From the NCBI GenBank assembly GCA_947500825.1, contig CANMTR010000001.1, positions 1-64,000 on the forward strand: DNA of 64,000 bases, in the 5' to 3' direction. A model generated the notes under the pieces. The model saw only the letters and a list, made by a program, of their open reading frames with translations, had not been told where the DNA came from and searched no databases. The position numbers were made by a program, and so were the translations under genes. Below, piece after piece: positions 45,768-55,395 of the stretch. How positions within the stretch are numbered: position 1 is the first letter of the stretch; every line of letters starts with the position of its first letter. The stretch is from an uncultured Paracoccaceae bacterium. Lineage in GTDB: Bacteria; Pseudomonadota; Alphaproteobacteria; Rhodobacterales; Rhodobacteraceae.

Positions 45768-46724
45768 TCACCCGGTTTTCGCGCCGCCCGCCGCCACGGG
45801 GCGCGGCGCGGGAACGGGGCCCGCCCCGGCCGGCCAGCCCTCGCGCTGCCGGGCGCGGTCGCCGTCGGTCGCCTCGGTCTGGTCGTGGAACAGGATCATC
45901 CGGGTGGGGAAGGGCAGGTCGATGCCCGCGCCAACCAGCGCCTCGTAGACGTCGCGGATCACGTCGCCCCTGATCCGGACGGTGCTGGCGCGGTCGGACT
46001 TCGTCCACCAGCGCAGGCGGATCAGGGTGCCGTCGGCCTCCATGCCCCACGGAATCGCGTCCGGCGCGGGGTCGGCCAGCACGCCCTCCACCGTCGCCAC
46101 GGTCTCGCACATGATCCCCCGCGCCCGGTCGATGTCGTCGCCGCACCCGATCAGGATGTCGTATTGCGAGCGGGCGGTCTCGAACGCGGTCATCACCACC
46201 ACCGAATCGGTGTAGATGTCCGAGTTGGGGATCACCACGCGGCGGTTGTCGTAGGTGCGGATCAGGGTGGCGCGGGTCTCGATCCGCTCCACCGTGCCCT
46301 CGTGATCGCCCGAGACGCGGATCTGGTCGCCCACCTCGAAGGGCTGGCGGATCAGGATCAGGATGCCCGCCAGCATGTTCTGCAGGATGTCCTTGAACGC
46401 GAAGCCGATGGCCACCGACCCGATCCCGAGGAAGCCGAACAGGTCGGCGGGGCTGATCGACGGGGCCACCACCGTGACGGCGAGCATCGTGCCCAGGATC
46501 ATCACCATCCAGCGCAGCAGGGACGCGCCCACGTCGCCCAGGTTGACCCGCCCCCGGCGCGTCGCCGTGCGCCGGATCAGCGACGCCGCGGCGCGCGACA
46601 GCAGCCAGAACAGGATGAGGAGCACCAGCGCCACGACGAGATTCGGCACCAGGCGGAAGAAGCCGTCGACCCACTTGTCGAGCTTGGCGACGGCGTTGCC
46701 GGTGTCGGCGGTGATCTGGTCCAT
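45768..46724 (-). CDS. Small-conductance mechanosensitive channel (MscS family)
   Basis: A 318-residue protein: N-terminal transmembrane helix (LVVALVLLILFWLLSRAAA), a second (WMVMILGTMLAVTVVA), then the pore helix GIGSVAIGFAFKDILQNMLAGILIL. The cytoplasmic beta domain has FEVGDQIRV, VVIPNSDIYTD and an alpha/beta C-terminal domain. It releases solutes on hypo-osmotic shock. The C-terminal 30 residues are Pro/Ala/Gly-rich and extra to the fold. Confidence 0.93.
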   Translation of the reverse strand: MDQITADTGNAVAKLDKWVDGFFRLVPNLVVALVLLILFWLLSRAAASLIRRTATRRGRVNLGDVGASLLRWMVMILGTMLAVTVVAPSISPADLFGFLGIGSVAIGFAFKDILQNMLAGILILIRQPFEVGDQIRVSGDHEGTVERIETRATLIRTYDNRRVVIPNSDIYTDSVVVMTAFETARSQYDILIGCGDDIDRARGIMCETVATVEGVLADPAPDAIPWGMEADGTLIRLRWWTKSDRASTVRIRGDVIRDVYEALVGAGIDLPFPTRMILFHDQTEATDGDRARQREGWPAGAGPVPAPRPVAAGGAKTG

Positions 46725-46792
46725 GCGACAGCCCCCTCGTGCCGCCTCACAAGGCGGCCGGGGGGCGTTGGTTCCCCAGCTTCAGGCGGGCC

Positions 46793-47740
46793 TCACGCGG
46801 CGTCGGGCCGGGCGCGCGTCAGGTCCAGGAACACGTCCTCCAGGTGCGGCTCCTCGATCGACACGTCGGCGATCTCCACGCCCGCGTCGCGCAGGGCGAT
46901 CAGGATGTCGCCGGGCTTGGTCTTCGTCTTGGCGTAGTTGAACGCGATGCGCCCGTCGGCGCGGCGGTCCATCTCGACGTCGGGCGGCAGGGAGATATGG
47001 GCGGGGGCGGGGCCCTCGGGCTCGATCACCAGCGTCTTGGTGTCGATGCGGCTGATCAGGCGCTTCGTCGTGTCGCGCACCAGCATCTCGCCCTGGTGGA
47101 TGATGGCGATCTCGTCGCACATCTCCTCCGCCTCCTCGAGGTAGTGCGTGGTCAGGATGATGGTCTTGCCGCGCTCGTTGAGCTTGCGCACGTTCTGCCA
47201 CAGCATCTGGCGCAGCTCGATGTCCACGCCGGCGGTGGGCTCGTCGAGCACCAGGATCTGGGGGTCGTGCACCAGCGCCTTGCCCAGCAGCAGGCGCCGC
47301 CGCATCCCCCCCGACAGCGCCCGGGCATAGGAATCGCCCTTGTCCGACAGCCCGATCAGCTCGAGGATCTCCTCCGTGCGCCGCTGCGACTTCGGCACGC
47401 CGTAAAGGCCCGCCTGCACGTCGAGCGACCCCCTGGGCGTGAAGAACGGGTCGAGGTTCAGCTCCTGGGGCATGACGCCGATCGCCGCGCGCGACTGGCG
47501 CGGGTTCACGTCCTGGTCGAATCCCCAGATGCCCACCCGGCCGGAGGTCTTCGTCACCAGCCCGGCGAGGATGTTGATCAGGGTCGACTTTCCCGCCCCG
47601 TTGGGGCCCAGCAGGCCGAAGATCGAGCCCTGCGGGATGTCCAGATCGACGTTGTTCAGGGCGGTCTTGGCCGTCGCCTCGCCCTTCTGGGGGGCATAGG
47701 TCTTGGTCAGGCCCTCGATCTCGATGGCGTTGCCGCCCAT
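46793..47740 (-). CDS. ABC transporter ATP-binding protein (YadG-like)
   Basis: A 315-residue ATPase with Walker A GPNGAGKST, Q-loop VMPQELNLDPFFT, signature LSGGMRRRLLLGKAL, Walker B ILVLDEPTAGVD and switch LTTHY. A C-terminal ~80 residue extension (IDTKTLVIEPEG, SIEEPHLEDVFLDL) is typical of ABC-2 exporters of the YadG/CcmA kind. AGGAGG precedes the ATG. The permease partner is not adjacent: flanking genes are mscS and a zf-CHCC gene in the other direction. Confidence 0.92.
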   Translation of the reverse strand: MGGNAIEIEGLTKTYAPQKGEATAKTALNNVDLDIPQGSIFGLLGPNGAGKSTLINILAGLVTKTSGRVGIWGFDQDVNPRQSRAAIGVMPQELNLDPFFTPRGSLDVQAGLYGVPKSQRRTEEILELIGLSDKGDSYARALSGGMRRRLLLGKALVHDPQILVLDEPTAGVDIELRQMLWQNVRKLNERGKTIILTTHYLEEAEEMCDEIAIIHQGEMLVRDTTKRLISRIDTKTLVIEPEGPAPAHISLPPDVEMDRRADGRIAFNYAKTKTKPGDILIALRDAGVEIADVSIEEPHLEDVFLDLTRARPDAA

Positions 47741-47840
47741 GGTCGTCCTCCTGCCCTTGCCGCGGGCGGCGTGGTGCGTATCATTGCGCCCGACCTAGGC
47801 CGGCCCGCGCGGCGCGGCAAGCCAGCAAGGATCACCGCCC

Positions 47841-48056
47841 ATGTCCGAGAAGCCCGTCGACAACCAGGGCCCCAAGGCACCGACCGGCATCTACGATGCG
47901 CCCGAGACGGTCACCGTGACCACCACCCGCGTCTCCTGCGACGGCGAGATGACCCATCCGCGCGTCTGGCTCCAGATCCCCGAGGAGCGCGGCTGGGTCG
48001 AATGCGGCTACTGCGACCGCCGCTTCGTCCTGGAGGACGGCGCGGGCGGCCATTGA
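47841..48056 (+). CDS. Zinc-finger domain protein (zf-CHCC, NDUFS6-like)
   Basis: A 71-residue protein with [17 protein letters not shown] and [12 protein letters not shown]. The C...H...C..C arrangement forms the zf-CHCC zinc site shared with the complex I accessory subunit NDUFS6. Alphaproteobacterial members are probably complex I associated (inference). The stop overlaps the next gene by 4 bases. Confidence 0.9.
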   Translation: MSEKPVDNQGPKAPTGIYDAPETVTVTTTRVSCDGEMTHPRVWLQIPEERGWVECGYCDRRFVLEDGAGGH

Positions 48057-48802
48057 TCCGCGCCGCGCTCCTGTGGCTCCTGACCGGGGCGGCCGCGTTC
48101 GGCCAGACCCCGGACCAGACCCCCGGCCAGGGCCTGATCGAGAATCGCACCGGCCTGCCCCTGACCCTGCCCCTGCAGGTCAAGATGCCCCAGGACCGGG
48201 ACGCCTACATCGTCCTGTCCGACGCGGAGACGGACGAGACGGCGGTGACCGCCTATGCCGGTGCGGGCCGCTTCTTCCGCCTGCTGGTCCCGCCCGGCAC
48301 CTACGTGTTCCGCGCCGCCCTGGGCACCGGCTGGCAGGGGCCGGAGGATCTCTTCGGCGAGGCCACCCGCATCTACCGCCACCCCGACCCGCTCACCTTC
48401 CGCGTGCGCGGCCTCGCCCGAAAGGAGGGCCACCTGATCGACCTGAGCGGCATCGACGACGCGGACGGGGTCGAGGCCAGCGCCCTCGCGCTCTGCCAGT
48501 CGTTCGGCCCCATGGCGCGCGCGCCCGCGCGGCAGGGTACGGTGCGGCCGGGCGACGCCCCCGGCACGCCCCGCTCGGTCGCGCCCGAGATCCCCTTCGG
48601 CTACCCGCTGCCGCCCGGCCCCCGCGATCCGGGCCTCGACGGCCGCCCCGATCTGGGGATGGCGTTCGGCAACCGCGTCGACGACGTGCCCCTCTGGCTG
48701 CGCCTGGGCGAGGGCGAGGACGACGCCCCCGCCACCGCCCGGCCATCCCCGCCCGCGCCCGCGCCCGCCCGGCCCGACCTGCGCCAGCGCCTCTGCTCGT
48801 GA
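48053..48802 (+). CDS. Secreted hypothetical protein with Pro-rich tail
   Basis: About 249 residues from a TTG that overlaps the zinc-finger stop (TTGA). A signal peptide ([16 protein letters not shown]) precedes a domain with [42 protein letters not shown] and [19 protein letters not shown], which reads like an immunoglobulin-like or carboxypeptidase-regulatory beta domain. The last 80 residues are Pro-rich. Probably periplasmic; no family recognised. The start codon is inferred from frame, signal peptide and coupling. Confidence 0.7.
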   Translation: MIRAALLWLLTGAAAFGQTPDQTPGQGLIENRTGLPLTLPLQVKMPQDRDAYIVLSDAETDETAVTAYAGAGRFFRLLVPPGTYVFRAALGTGWQGPEDLFGEATRIYRHPDPLTFRVRGLARKEGHLIDLSGIDDADGVEASALALCQSFGPMARAPARQGTVRPGDAPGTPRSVAPEIPFGYPLPPGPRDPGLDGRPDLGMAFGNRVDDVPLWLRLGEGEDDAPATARPSPPAPAPARPDLRQRLCS

Positions 48803-48863
48803 AGGGATGGCGGCCCGCGCGCCGATCTGCGACAAGCGCCGCGACTGTCCGGGAGAGCGACAC

Positions 48864-51800
48864 ATGAGCCAAGGCAAAGGCGGCTTCGGCAAGGGCGATC
48901 ACCTGCACCTGGTGGACGGATCGGCCTTCATCTTCCGCGCCTTCCACGCGCTGCCGCCGCTGACGCGCGCCTCCGACGGGCTGCCCGTCGGGGCCGTGGC
49001 GGGCTTTTGCAACATGGTCTGGAAGATGATCCAGTCGAACACGGGCGCCGACGCCCCCACCCATGCCGCGGTGGTGTTCGACAAGGGCTCCCACACCTTC
49101 CGCAACGACCTCTACGACCTCTACAAGGCCAACCGCGAGGAGATGCCGGAGCCCCTGCGCCCGCAGATCCCGCTCACCCGCGACGCCACCCGCGCCTTCA
49201 ACCTCGCCTGCCTGGAGCAGGAGGGGTTCGAGGCCGACGACATCATCGCCACGCTCGCGCGCCGGGCCGTCGAGGCGGGCGGGCGCGTCACCATCGTCTC
49301 CGCCGACAAGGACCTGATGCAGCTCGTCGGCCCCGGGGTCGAGATGCTCAAGCCCGGCATCCAGTCCAAGCCCGACGAGCTGATCGACGCCGTGGGCGTC
49401 GAGGAACGCTACGGCATCGGCCCCGAGCTGATGATCGACCTCCAGGCCATCGCCGGCGACGCCGTCGACAACGTGCCCGGCGTCAAGGGCGTGGGCGTGC
49501 CCACGGCCGCGCTGCTGCTGCGCCACGTGGGCCCGGTCGAGACCCTGTTCGACGAGGGCGCCCGCGAGGCCGCGCTCTCGCGCCTCTCGGAGGAGGTCGA
49601 GACCTACCTCGCCGACGCCGGGGAGCGGCTGGGCCGCAAGGTCAAGCTCGGCTCCAAGGCCGATGCGGGCGACCTCGTGCGCCTCGACGACGACAAGGTG
49701 GAGGGGGACCTCTCGCCCAAGGACGTGGAGACCCATGCCCGCGCGGGCAACGAGGCCGCCGCGCGGCTGCTGGAGGCGCGCGACCGTCACAAGGTCGTGC
49801 GCACCATCGCCCCCAAGGTCGCCGCGGCCGAGGACGACGTGCGCCTGTCGAAGCGCCTCGTCACGCTCGACGCGGACATGCCCCTCGACGTGGATCTCGC
49901 CGGCCTCGCGGTGAAGGCGCCCGACCCCGACACCCTCCTGGCCTTCCTGACGGAGATGGAGTTCCGCACCATCATCCGCCGCGTCACCGAGGACCTCGGC
50001 CTGGACCAGCCCGCCCTGTCCGAGACCACCCCCGGCGCGGGGTCCGAGGCCGAGGAGCAGCCGCCCTTCCCCGAGGACTACCTCTGGGTGAAGGACGAGG
50101 CGACGCTGGCGGACTGGATCGCGCGCGCCCATGCCCAGGGCTACGTCGCCGTCGACACCGAGACGACCGCCCTGAACGAGATGCAGGCGCTCCTGGTGGG
50201 CGTCTCCCTCGCCCTCGGCCCGGGCGAGGCCTGCTACGTTCCGCTGGCGCACAAGGCCCATGCCGAGGCCGACCTCTTCGCCACGGACGACCTGGCCGAG
50301 GGCCAGATCCCCATGGACCGCGCGCTGGAGATGCTCAAGCCGCTGCTGGAGGACGGCTCCGTCCTCAAGATCCTGCAGAACGCGAAATACGACATGAAGG
50401 TGCTGGCGCGCATCGGCATCGACCTCGCGCCCGTGGACGACACGATGCTCCTCAGCTACGCCCTCCACGGCGGGCTGCACGGCCACGGCATGGACACCCT
50501 GTCCGAGCGTTATCTCGGCCACCTGCCCATCCCCATCAAGGAGCTGATCGGGTCGGGCAAGTCCCAGGTCACCTTCGACAAGGTCGCGGTGGAGAAGGCC
50601 GTGCGCTACGCCGCCGAGGACGCCGACATCACCCTGCGCCTCTGGCAGGCGTTCAAGCCGCAGCTCCATCGCCGCCGCGTCACCACCGTCTACGAGACGC
50701 TGGAGCGCCCCCTCATCCCGGTCCTGGCGCGGATGGAACGCGCGGGCGTGCAGGTGGACCGCGACGTCCTCAGCCGCATGTCCGGCGCCTTCGCCCAGAA
50801 GATGGCCGGTCTGGAGGCCGAGATAACCGAGCTCGCGGGGCAGGACTTCAACGTCGGCTCCCCCAAGCAGCTCGGCGAGATCCTGTTCGACAAGCTGGGG
50901 CTGCCGGGCGGCAAGAAGGGCAAGACCGGCGCCTACGGCACCGGCGCCGACGTGCTGGAGGACCTCGCCACCGAGCACGAGCTGCCCCGCAGGGTGCTCG
51001 ACTGGCGCCAGGTCGCCAAGCTCAAGTCCACCTACACCGACGCGCTGCAGGACCACATCGACCCGCAGACGGGGCGGGTCCACACCTCCTATTCCATCGC
51101 CGGGGCCAATACGGGGCGCCTCGCCTCCACCGACCCCAACCTGCAGAACATCCCCATCCGGACCGAGGAGGGGCGCCGCATCCGCGAGGCCTTCGTCGCC
51201 CCGGAGGGGCGCACCCTCGTGGCCCTCGACTATTCCCAGATCGAGCTTCGCATCCTCGCCCACATAGCGGGCATAGAAGAGCTGAAATCGGCCTTCCGCG
51301 ACGGCCAGGACATCCACGCCGCCACCGCGTCGGAGATGTTCGGCGTGGCCCTCGAGGACATGACGCCCGAGATCCGCCGACAGGCCAAGGCGATCAACTT
51401 CGGCGTGATCTACGGCATTTCCGGCTTCGGCCTGGCGCGCAACCTGCGCATCCCGCGCGACGAGGCCCAGGGCTTCATCGACCGCTACTTCGAGCGATTC
51501 CCCGGCATCAAGGACTACATGGCCGACACCACGGCCTTCGCCAAGGAACACAAATACGTCACCACGCTCTTCGGGCGGCGCATCAACACGCCCGAGATCG
51601 ACGCGCGCGGCCCCGGCGCGGGCTTCGCCCGCCGCGCGGCCATCAACGCGCCGATCCAGGGAACCGCCGCCGACGTGATCCGCCGCGCCATGATCCGCAT
51701 GGAGCCCGCCATCGCCGACCTTCCCGCCACCATGCTCCTGCAGGTTCACGACGAACTTCTCTTCGAGGTCGACGCCGGGTCGGAGGAGGCGCTGATCGCC

Positions 51801-51905
51801 CGTGCCCGCGAGGTGATGGAGGCCGCCTCCCTCCCCGCCGTGGACCTCTCCGTGCCGCTTCTGGCCGAGGCCGGGCAGGGGGCGAACTGGGCCCAGGCCC
51901 ACTGA
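48864..51905 (+). CDS. polA: DNA polymerase I
   Basis: A 1013-residue three-domain polymerase. The 5' nuclease domain has HLVDGSAFIFRAFHALPPL, GFEADDIIATLA, VSADKDLMQLV and DAVDNVPGVKGVG. The 3'-5' exonuclease domain retains the metal-binding pair in VAVDTETTAL and NAKYDMKVL, so proofreading is probably active. The polymerase domain has DYSQIELRILAHIAGI, RRQAKAINFGVIYG and LLQVHDELLFEV. It is longer than the E. coli enzyme, mainly through a charged insertion at about residues 225-315. ATG 48864 fits the conserved N-terminus. Confidence 0.96.
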   Translation: MSQGKGGFGKGDHLHLVDGSAFIFRAFHALPPLTRASDGLPVGAVAGFCNMVWKMIQSNTGADAPTHAAVVFDKGSHTFRNDLYDLYKANREEMPEPLRPQIPLTRDATRAFNLACLEQEGFEADDIIATLARRAVEAGGRVTIVSADKDLMQLVGPGVEMLKPGIQSKPDELIDAVGVEERYGIGPELMIDLQAIAGDAVDNVPGVKGVGVPTAALLLRHVGPVETLFDEGAREAALSRLSEEVETYLADAGERLGRKVKLGSKADAGDLVRLDDDKVEGDLSPKDVETHARAGNEAAARLLEARDRHKVVRTIAPKVAAAEDDVRLSKRLVTLDADMPLDVDLAGLAVKAPDPDTLLAFLTEMEFRTIIRRVTEDLGLDQPALSETTPGAGSEAEEQPPFPEDYLWVKDEATLADWIARAHAQGYVAVDTETTALNEMQALLVGVSLALGPGEACYVPLAHKAHAEADLFATDDLAEGQIPMDRALEMLKPLLEDGSVLKILQNAKYDMKVLARIGIDLAPVDDTMLLSYALHGGLHGHGMDTLSERYLGHLPIPIKELIGSGKSQVTFDKVAVEKAVRYAAEDADITLRLWQAFKPQLHRRRVTTVYETLERPLIPVLARMERAGVQVDRDVLSRMSGAFAQKMAGLEAEITELAGQDFNVGSPKQLGEILFDKLGLPGGKKGKTGAYGTGADVLEDLATEHELPRRVLDWRQVAKLKSTYTDALQDHIDPQTGRVHTSYSIAGANTGRLASTDPNLQNIPIRTEEGRRIREAFVAPEGRTLVALDYSQIELRILAHIAGIEELKSAFRDGQDIHAATASEMFGVALEDMTPEIRRQAKAINFGVIYGISGFGLARNLRIPRDEAQGFIDRYFERFPGIKDYMADTTAFAKEHKYVTTLFGRRINTPEIDARGPGAGFARRAAINAPIQGTAADVIRRAMIRMEPAIADLPATMLLQVHDELLFEVDAGSEEALIARAREVMEAASLPAVDLSVPLLAEAGQGANWAQAH

Positions 51906-52173
51906 CCGCCGTGGCGGCCCCCTCCGGCCCCTCGCCACCCCGCCGCCGCGCGCCCCCGGCCCGTCGCGGCGCGGGCCGGGCGCATGTCCGGCGCCCGTCC
52001 GGCGCCATCGCCCACCGACGCTCGGCGCCCGGCCGGCGGGTGTCCGGCATATGCCCGGCGGGTGTCGGGCGGGGGGCCGGGGCCGCCCGTGCCTTCCTGT
52101 TTCCCCGACCGTGCCGGCGACCGGTCCGCCTCTCGCCCCCGCCGGCCGGGGCCCTGGCGACGGGACCCGGGCG
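51906..52173. repeat. GC-rich intergenic region with short direct repeats
   Basis: GTCCGGCGCC occurs at 51986-51995 and 51997-52006, and CCGGCGGGTGTC at 52033-52044 and 52055-52066 (22-base period). No ribosome site or gene is visible between polA and the RluE-type gene. The repeats could be slippage products or sites for a DNA-binding protein. Confidence 0.6.
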
Positions 52174-52767
52174 ATGAGCCGGCCCCGTCCCAGGCCCCGC
52201 AGGGCGACCGGCCCGGCCCGCCTCGTGGCCTTCAACAAGCCCATGAACGTCCTCAGCCAGTTCACCGACGACGGCCACTGGCCGGGGCTCGGCCGCCTTC
52301 TCGACCTGCCCGGCCTCTACCCCGCCGGCCGCCTCGACCGCGACAGCGAGGGGCTCCTGCTGCTGACGAACGACGGCGCCCTCCAGGCCCGCCTGACCTC
52401 GCCCAAGCACGAGATATCAAAGACTTATCTGGCCCAGGTCGAGGGCGAGTCGGACGCGGCCGCGCTCGCCGCCCTCACCCGGGGCGTGACGCTCAAGGAC
52501 GGGCCCACCCGGCCCGCCGAGGTCGCCCGCATCGACCCGCCGGACCTCTGGCCGCGCGAGCCCCCGGTGCGCGCGCGCAAGACCGTCCCCGACGCCTGGC
52601 TGCGCCTCACGATCCGCGAGGGCCGCAACCGCCAGGTCCGCCGCATGACCGCCCATGTGGGCCTTCCCTGCCTGCGCCTTGTGCGCTGGTCCGTGGGTGC
52701 GCTCCATTTGGACGACCTAACCCCCGGCCTCTGGCGGGAGGTCGACCCGAACGCGCCATTCGGCTGA
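52174..52767 (+). CDS. 23S rRNA pseudouridine synthase, RluE/RsuA family
   Basis: A 197-residue synthase. LVAFNKPMNVLSQFTDDG, the catalytic GRLDRDSEGLLLLTNDG (with Asp in RLDRD) and IREGRNRQVRRMTAHVGLPCLRLVR are the RluE/RsuA pattern. The lack of an N-terminal S4 domain and the length favour RluE (U2457 of 23S rRNA), so the symbol is probable but not certain. The N-terminus is Arg/Pro-rich. ATG 52174 follows GCGATG with no strong ribosome site. Confidence 0.88.
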   Translation: MSRPRPRPRRATGPARLVAFNKPMNVLSQFTDDGHWPGLGRLLDLPGLYPAGRLDRDSEGLLLLTNDGALQARLTSPKHEISKTYLAQVEGESDAAALAALTRGVTLKDGPTRPAEVARIDPPDLWPREPPVRARKTVPDAWLRLTIREGRNRQVRRMTAHVGLPCLRLVRWSVGALHLDDLTPGLWREVDPNAPFG

Positions 52768-52772
52768 TCCGG

Positions 52773-53117
52773 CTACTCCAGATCCTCCTGGATCCACTCG
52801 GGAGAGAGGTGGATCGCCGTGGTCTCCAGGCGCTCATCGCCCACCTTGGCGAAGCCGTGCGCCTGCCCGGCCGGGGCGAGCAGGACATCCCCGGCCACGG
52901 CCTCCACCGCCTCGTCGCCGACAGTGAACGTGGCGCGGCCGCGACGGAGGATGAAGACCTCGTCGTAGGGGTGCCGGTGCAGGCCGGGGCCGGCGCCGAC
53001 GTCGTCGAAGGTGGCGACGAGGACGGTGACGTCCGTTCCGAGGTCGCGGCCCAGGAAATGGCCCCACCAGCGATCGGGATCGGCCATCCAGTCGGACCGG
53101 GAGAGGTGTCGTGCCAT
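52773..53117 (-). CDS. Cupin domain protein
   Basis: A 114-residue single-domain cupin. PGLHRHPYDEVFILRRGRATFTVGD is motif 1 (two His and one Glu metal ligands), and DVLLAPAGQAHGFAKVGDE is motif 2. It may bind a metal and act as an enzyme or sensor; the substrate is unknown. GGAGG precedes ATG 53117. It is convergent with the RluE-type gene and divergent from the thioredoxin-fold gene. Confidence 0.88.
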   Translation of the reverse strand: MARHLSRSDWMADPDRWWGHFLGRDLGTDVTVLVATFDDVGAGPGLHRHPYDEVFILRRGRATFTVGDEAVEAVAGDVLLAPAGQAHGFAKVGDERLETTAIHLSPEWIQEDLE

Positions 53118-53225
53118 CGGGGGAGCCTCCTTGTCCGCGCGGCAGGGTGGCGTGGCATCGCGCCGCGTCAAGGGAACGGAACCGCCCCCCGGCGGCATTG
53201 CCCGGCAAACGCAGAAAGGACTTCC

Positions 53226-53747
53226 ATGCCCACGACACCGACTCCCGACGCCCAGGCGCCCGCGCTGAAGCTGCCGCTCATCATCGGCACCGACTGGGAC
53301 CTGGGCGACCAGAGCCCCGATACCTTCACCCAGGTCATCGTCTATCGCGGCCTGCATTGCCCCGTGTGCAAGCAGTACCTCTCGACCATGCGCGAACTCT
53401 ACGACGACTTCCTGTCCAAGGGGGTGGAGACGATCCACGTCTCGATGGACGACAAGGAGCGTGCCCAGCAGGCCCACGACGACTGGGGCCTCGACCCGAT
53501 CCCCATGGGATACGGCCTGAGCGAGGAGCAGGCGAAGGAATGGGGCCTCTACCTCTCCGACCCGATCCAGGACAGCGAGAAGGGCCGCTTCGCGGAACCG
53601 GCGGTGTTCTGGGTGCGCCCCGACGGGCGGCTCTATCTCGCCGCGGTGTCGAACTCGCCCTTCGCCCGGCCCGACCTGAAGGAGCTTCTGGGCAAGGTCG
53701 ATTTCATCCGCGAGAAGGAATATCCCGCCCGCGGCCGCGCCGCCTGA
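53226..53747 (+). CDS. Peroxiredoxin-like (AhpC/TSA) thioredoxin-fold protein
   Basis: A 173-residue protein. VIVYRGLHCPVCKQYLSTM gives a CxxC at the position of the peroxidatic Cys, followed by GVETIHVSMDDKERAQQ and EPAVFWVRPDGRLYLAAV. This fits the redoxin/AhpC-TSA family, probably reducing peroxides or disulfides. AGAAAGG is the ribosome site. No signal peptide, so cytoplasmic. Confidence 0.88.
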   Translation: MPTTPTPDAQAPALKLPLIIGTDWDLGDQSPDTFTQVIVYRGLHCPVCKQYLSTMRELYDDFLSKGVETIHVSMDDKERAQQAHDDWGLDPIPMGYGLSEEQAKEWGLYLSDPIQDSEKGRFAEPAVFWVRPDGRLYLAAVSNSPFARPDLKELLGKVDFIREKEYPARGRAA

Positions 53748-53823
53748 CGGGCGCCGAGGCCGGGCGCGGACAGCCGCGCCCGGCCCCCTTTGCGGTTCCG
53801 TGCGCTTCGTGGGAGAAGGCGCC

Positions 53824-54735
53824 ATGCCGCACGACCACGGTCATCACCATCACCACCACGTCGACCCCGAGGCGGGCGACGCGCGCATGGTGGCCGCCGT
53901 GGGCGTCAACCTCCTGCTGACGGTGGCCCAGTTCGCGGGGGGGCTCGTCTCCGGCTCGCTGTCCCTGGTGGCCGACGCGATCCACAACCTGTCGGATGCC
54001 CTGTCGCTGGTCATCGCCTTCGCCGCGCGCCGGATCGCACGCCGCCCCGCCGACGACACCATGACCTTCGGCTACGGCCGAGCCGAGATCGTGGCGGCCC
54101 TGGTCAACCTCACCACCCTGATCGTGATCGGCCTGTTCCTCATCTACGAGGGTGCTGCGCGCCTGTTCGATCCGCCCGAAGTGGAGGGCTGGATCGTGGT
54201 GATCCTCGCCGCCGTGGCGCTGGTGGTGGACCTGGCCACCGTGCTGCTGACGGTGAAGATGGCGAAGTCGAGCATGAACATCCGCGCCGCCTTCCTCCAC
54301 AACGTGGCCGACGCCATGGGCTCGGTCGCCGTGATCGTCGCGGGGACGCTGATCCTGCTCTATGACTGGCGGCTGGTGGACCCGATCGTGACGCTCCTGA
54401 TCGCCGGCTACATCCTGTGGCACGCCGGCGCGGAACTGCCTCCGGTGATCCGGCTCCTGATGCTGGGCGCGCCGGGGGAGCCGGGCATGGACGAGGTGCG
54501 CCGGGTCCTGGCGCAGGTCGCGGGCGTGGAGGGCGTGCACCACGTCCATCTGTGGCAGATCGACGAACGGCGCCGATCGGTCGAGGCGCATCTCGTCGTC
54601 TCGGACCTCGCCCGCGCCCCCCGAATCGTGGGCGCGGCCAAGGAGGCGCTGGCCGAGCGGTTCGACATCGGCCACTCGACGCTGGAGGTCGAGCACCGCG
54701 ACGGCGCCTGCGCGGGCCCCGCCATGCGCGCCTGA
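53824..54735 (+). CDS. Cation diffusion facilitator family metal exporter
   Basis: About 303 residues from ATG 53824, preceded by GGAGAAGG; an upstream ATG at 53800 lies before that site. A His-rich N-terminus (HDHGHHHHHH) precedes six transmembrane helices. The metal-site pairs HNLSD in TM2 and HNVADAMGS in TM5 are typical of zinc CDF proteins. A C-terminal cytoplasmic domain ends VEHRDG. Exports Zn or similar divalent metal (family inference). Confidence 0.94.
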   Translation: MPHDHGHHHHHHVDPEAGDARMVAAVGVNLLLTVAQFAGGLVSGSLSLVADAIHNLSDALSLVIAFAARRIARRPADDTMTFGYGRAEIVAALVNLTTLIVIGLFLIYEGAARLFDPPEVEGWIVVILAAVALVVDLATVLLTVKMAKSSMNIRAAFLHNVADAMGSVAVIVAGTLILLYDWRLVDPIVTLLIAGYILWHAGAELPPVIRLLMLGAPGEPGMDEVRRVLAQVAGVEGVHHVHLWQIDERRRSVEAHLVVSDLARAPRIVGAAKEALAERFDIGHSTLEVEHRDGACAGPAMRA

Positions 54736-54740
54736 GGGGC

Positions 54741-55307
54741 CTAGTCGCCGGGCAGATCGGCGGCGGGGATGATCGGGAAGAACGTGCCCGAGGAGACGAT
54801 CCCGAACCAGTCCTGCCCCTCGTGGGGCCGCGTCTCGCCCAGGTCCACCAGACGGTAGAAGCTCTTGCGGTCGATCAGCGCCTCGAGGCCGTCGCGCACG
54901 TGGATGTAGGGGGCGGGCTCGCCCGTCGCGTCGCGCTCCACCCGGATCTGGTGCTCCGGCCCGGCGACCGCCCGGTCGCCCACGTTGGTCACGAAGTCGA
55001 GCGCCTCGCCCGTGTCGGTGAAGTCCACCGCGACGAAGGGCGCGTCCTCCACTGTGATCCCGACCTTTTCCGCGGGCGTGACCAGGAAATAGGCCTCTCC
55101 CTCGCGCTTGAGGATGGTGGAGAAGAGCCGCACCAGCTTGGGCCGCCCGATGGGGGTGCCCTCGTAGAACCACGTTCCGTCGCGGGCGATCCGCATGTCG
55201 AGATCGCCACAGAAGGGCGGGTCCCACTTGTGGATCGGCGGCATGCCGCCCCCGGAGGCGGCGCGGGCCGCCTCTTCGAGAGCCGCGGCGTCGGGCTTCA
55301 CAGCCAT
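54741..55307 (-). CDS. DUF1285 domain protein
   Basis: A 188-residue soluble protein with PPIHKWDPPFCGDLDMRI, FSTILKREGEAYFLVTPAEK and DGLEALIDRKSFYRLVDLG, the DUF1285 pattern. The family is common in Proteobacteria and of unknown function. GAGGTGGGA precedes ATG 55307. It is divergent from moxR, sharing an 88-base control region. Confidence 0.92.
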   Translation of the reverse strand: MAVKPDAAALEEAARAASGGGMPPIHKWDPPFCGDLDMRIARDGTWFYEGTPIGRPKLVRLFSTILKREGEAYFLVTPAEKVGITVEDAPFVAVDFTDTGEALDFVTNVGDRAVAGPEHQIRVERDATGEPAPYIHVRDGLEALIDRKSFYRLVDLGETRPHEGQDWFGIVSSGTFFPIIPAADLPGD

Positions 55308-55395
55308 TTGTCCCACCTCGTGTTTTGCCGATTGTGCGCATCGGGATAGGTGTCCATCGTCCAGGGAACGATCTAGCCGCCCGAGGAGCCTTGTC

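Noticed and set aside
45316-46674. Long minus-strand frame spanning the SpoIIAA-like and mscS genes
   Set aside because: It is the SpoIIAA-like frame extended upstream through an out-of-frame overlap with mscS; the AAGGAGG site fixes the true start at 45714.
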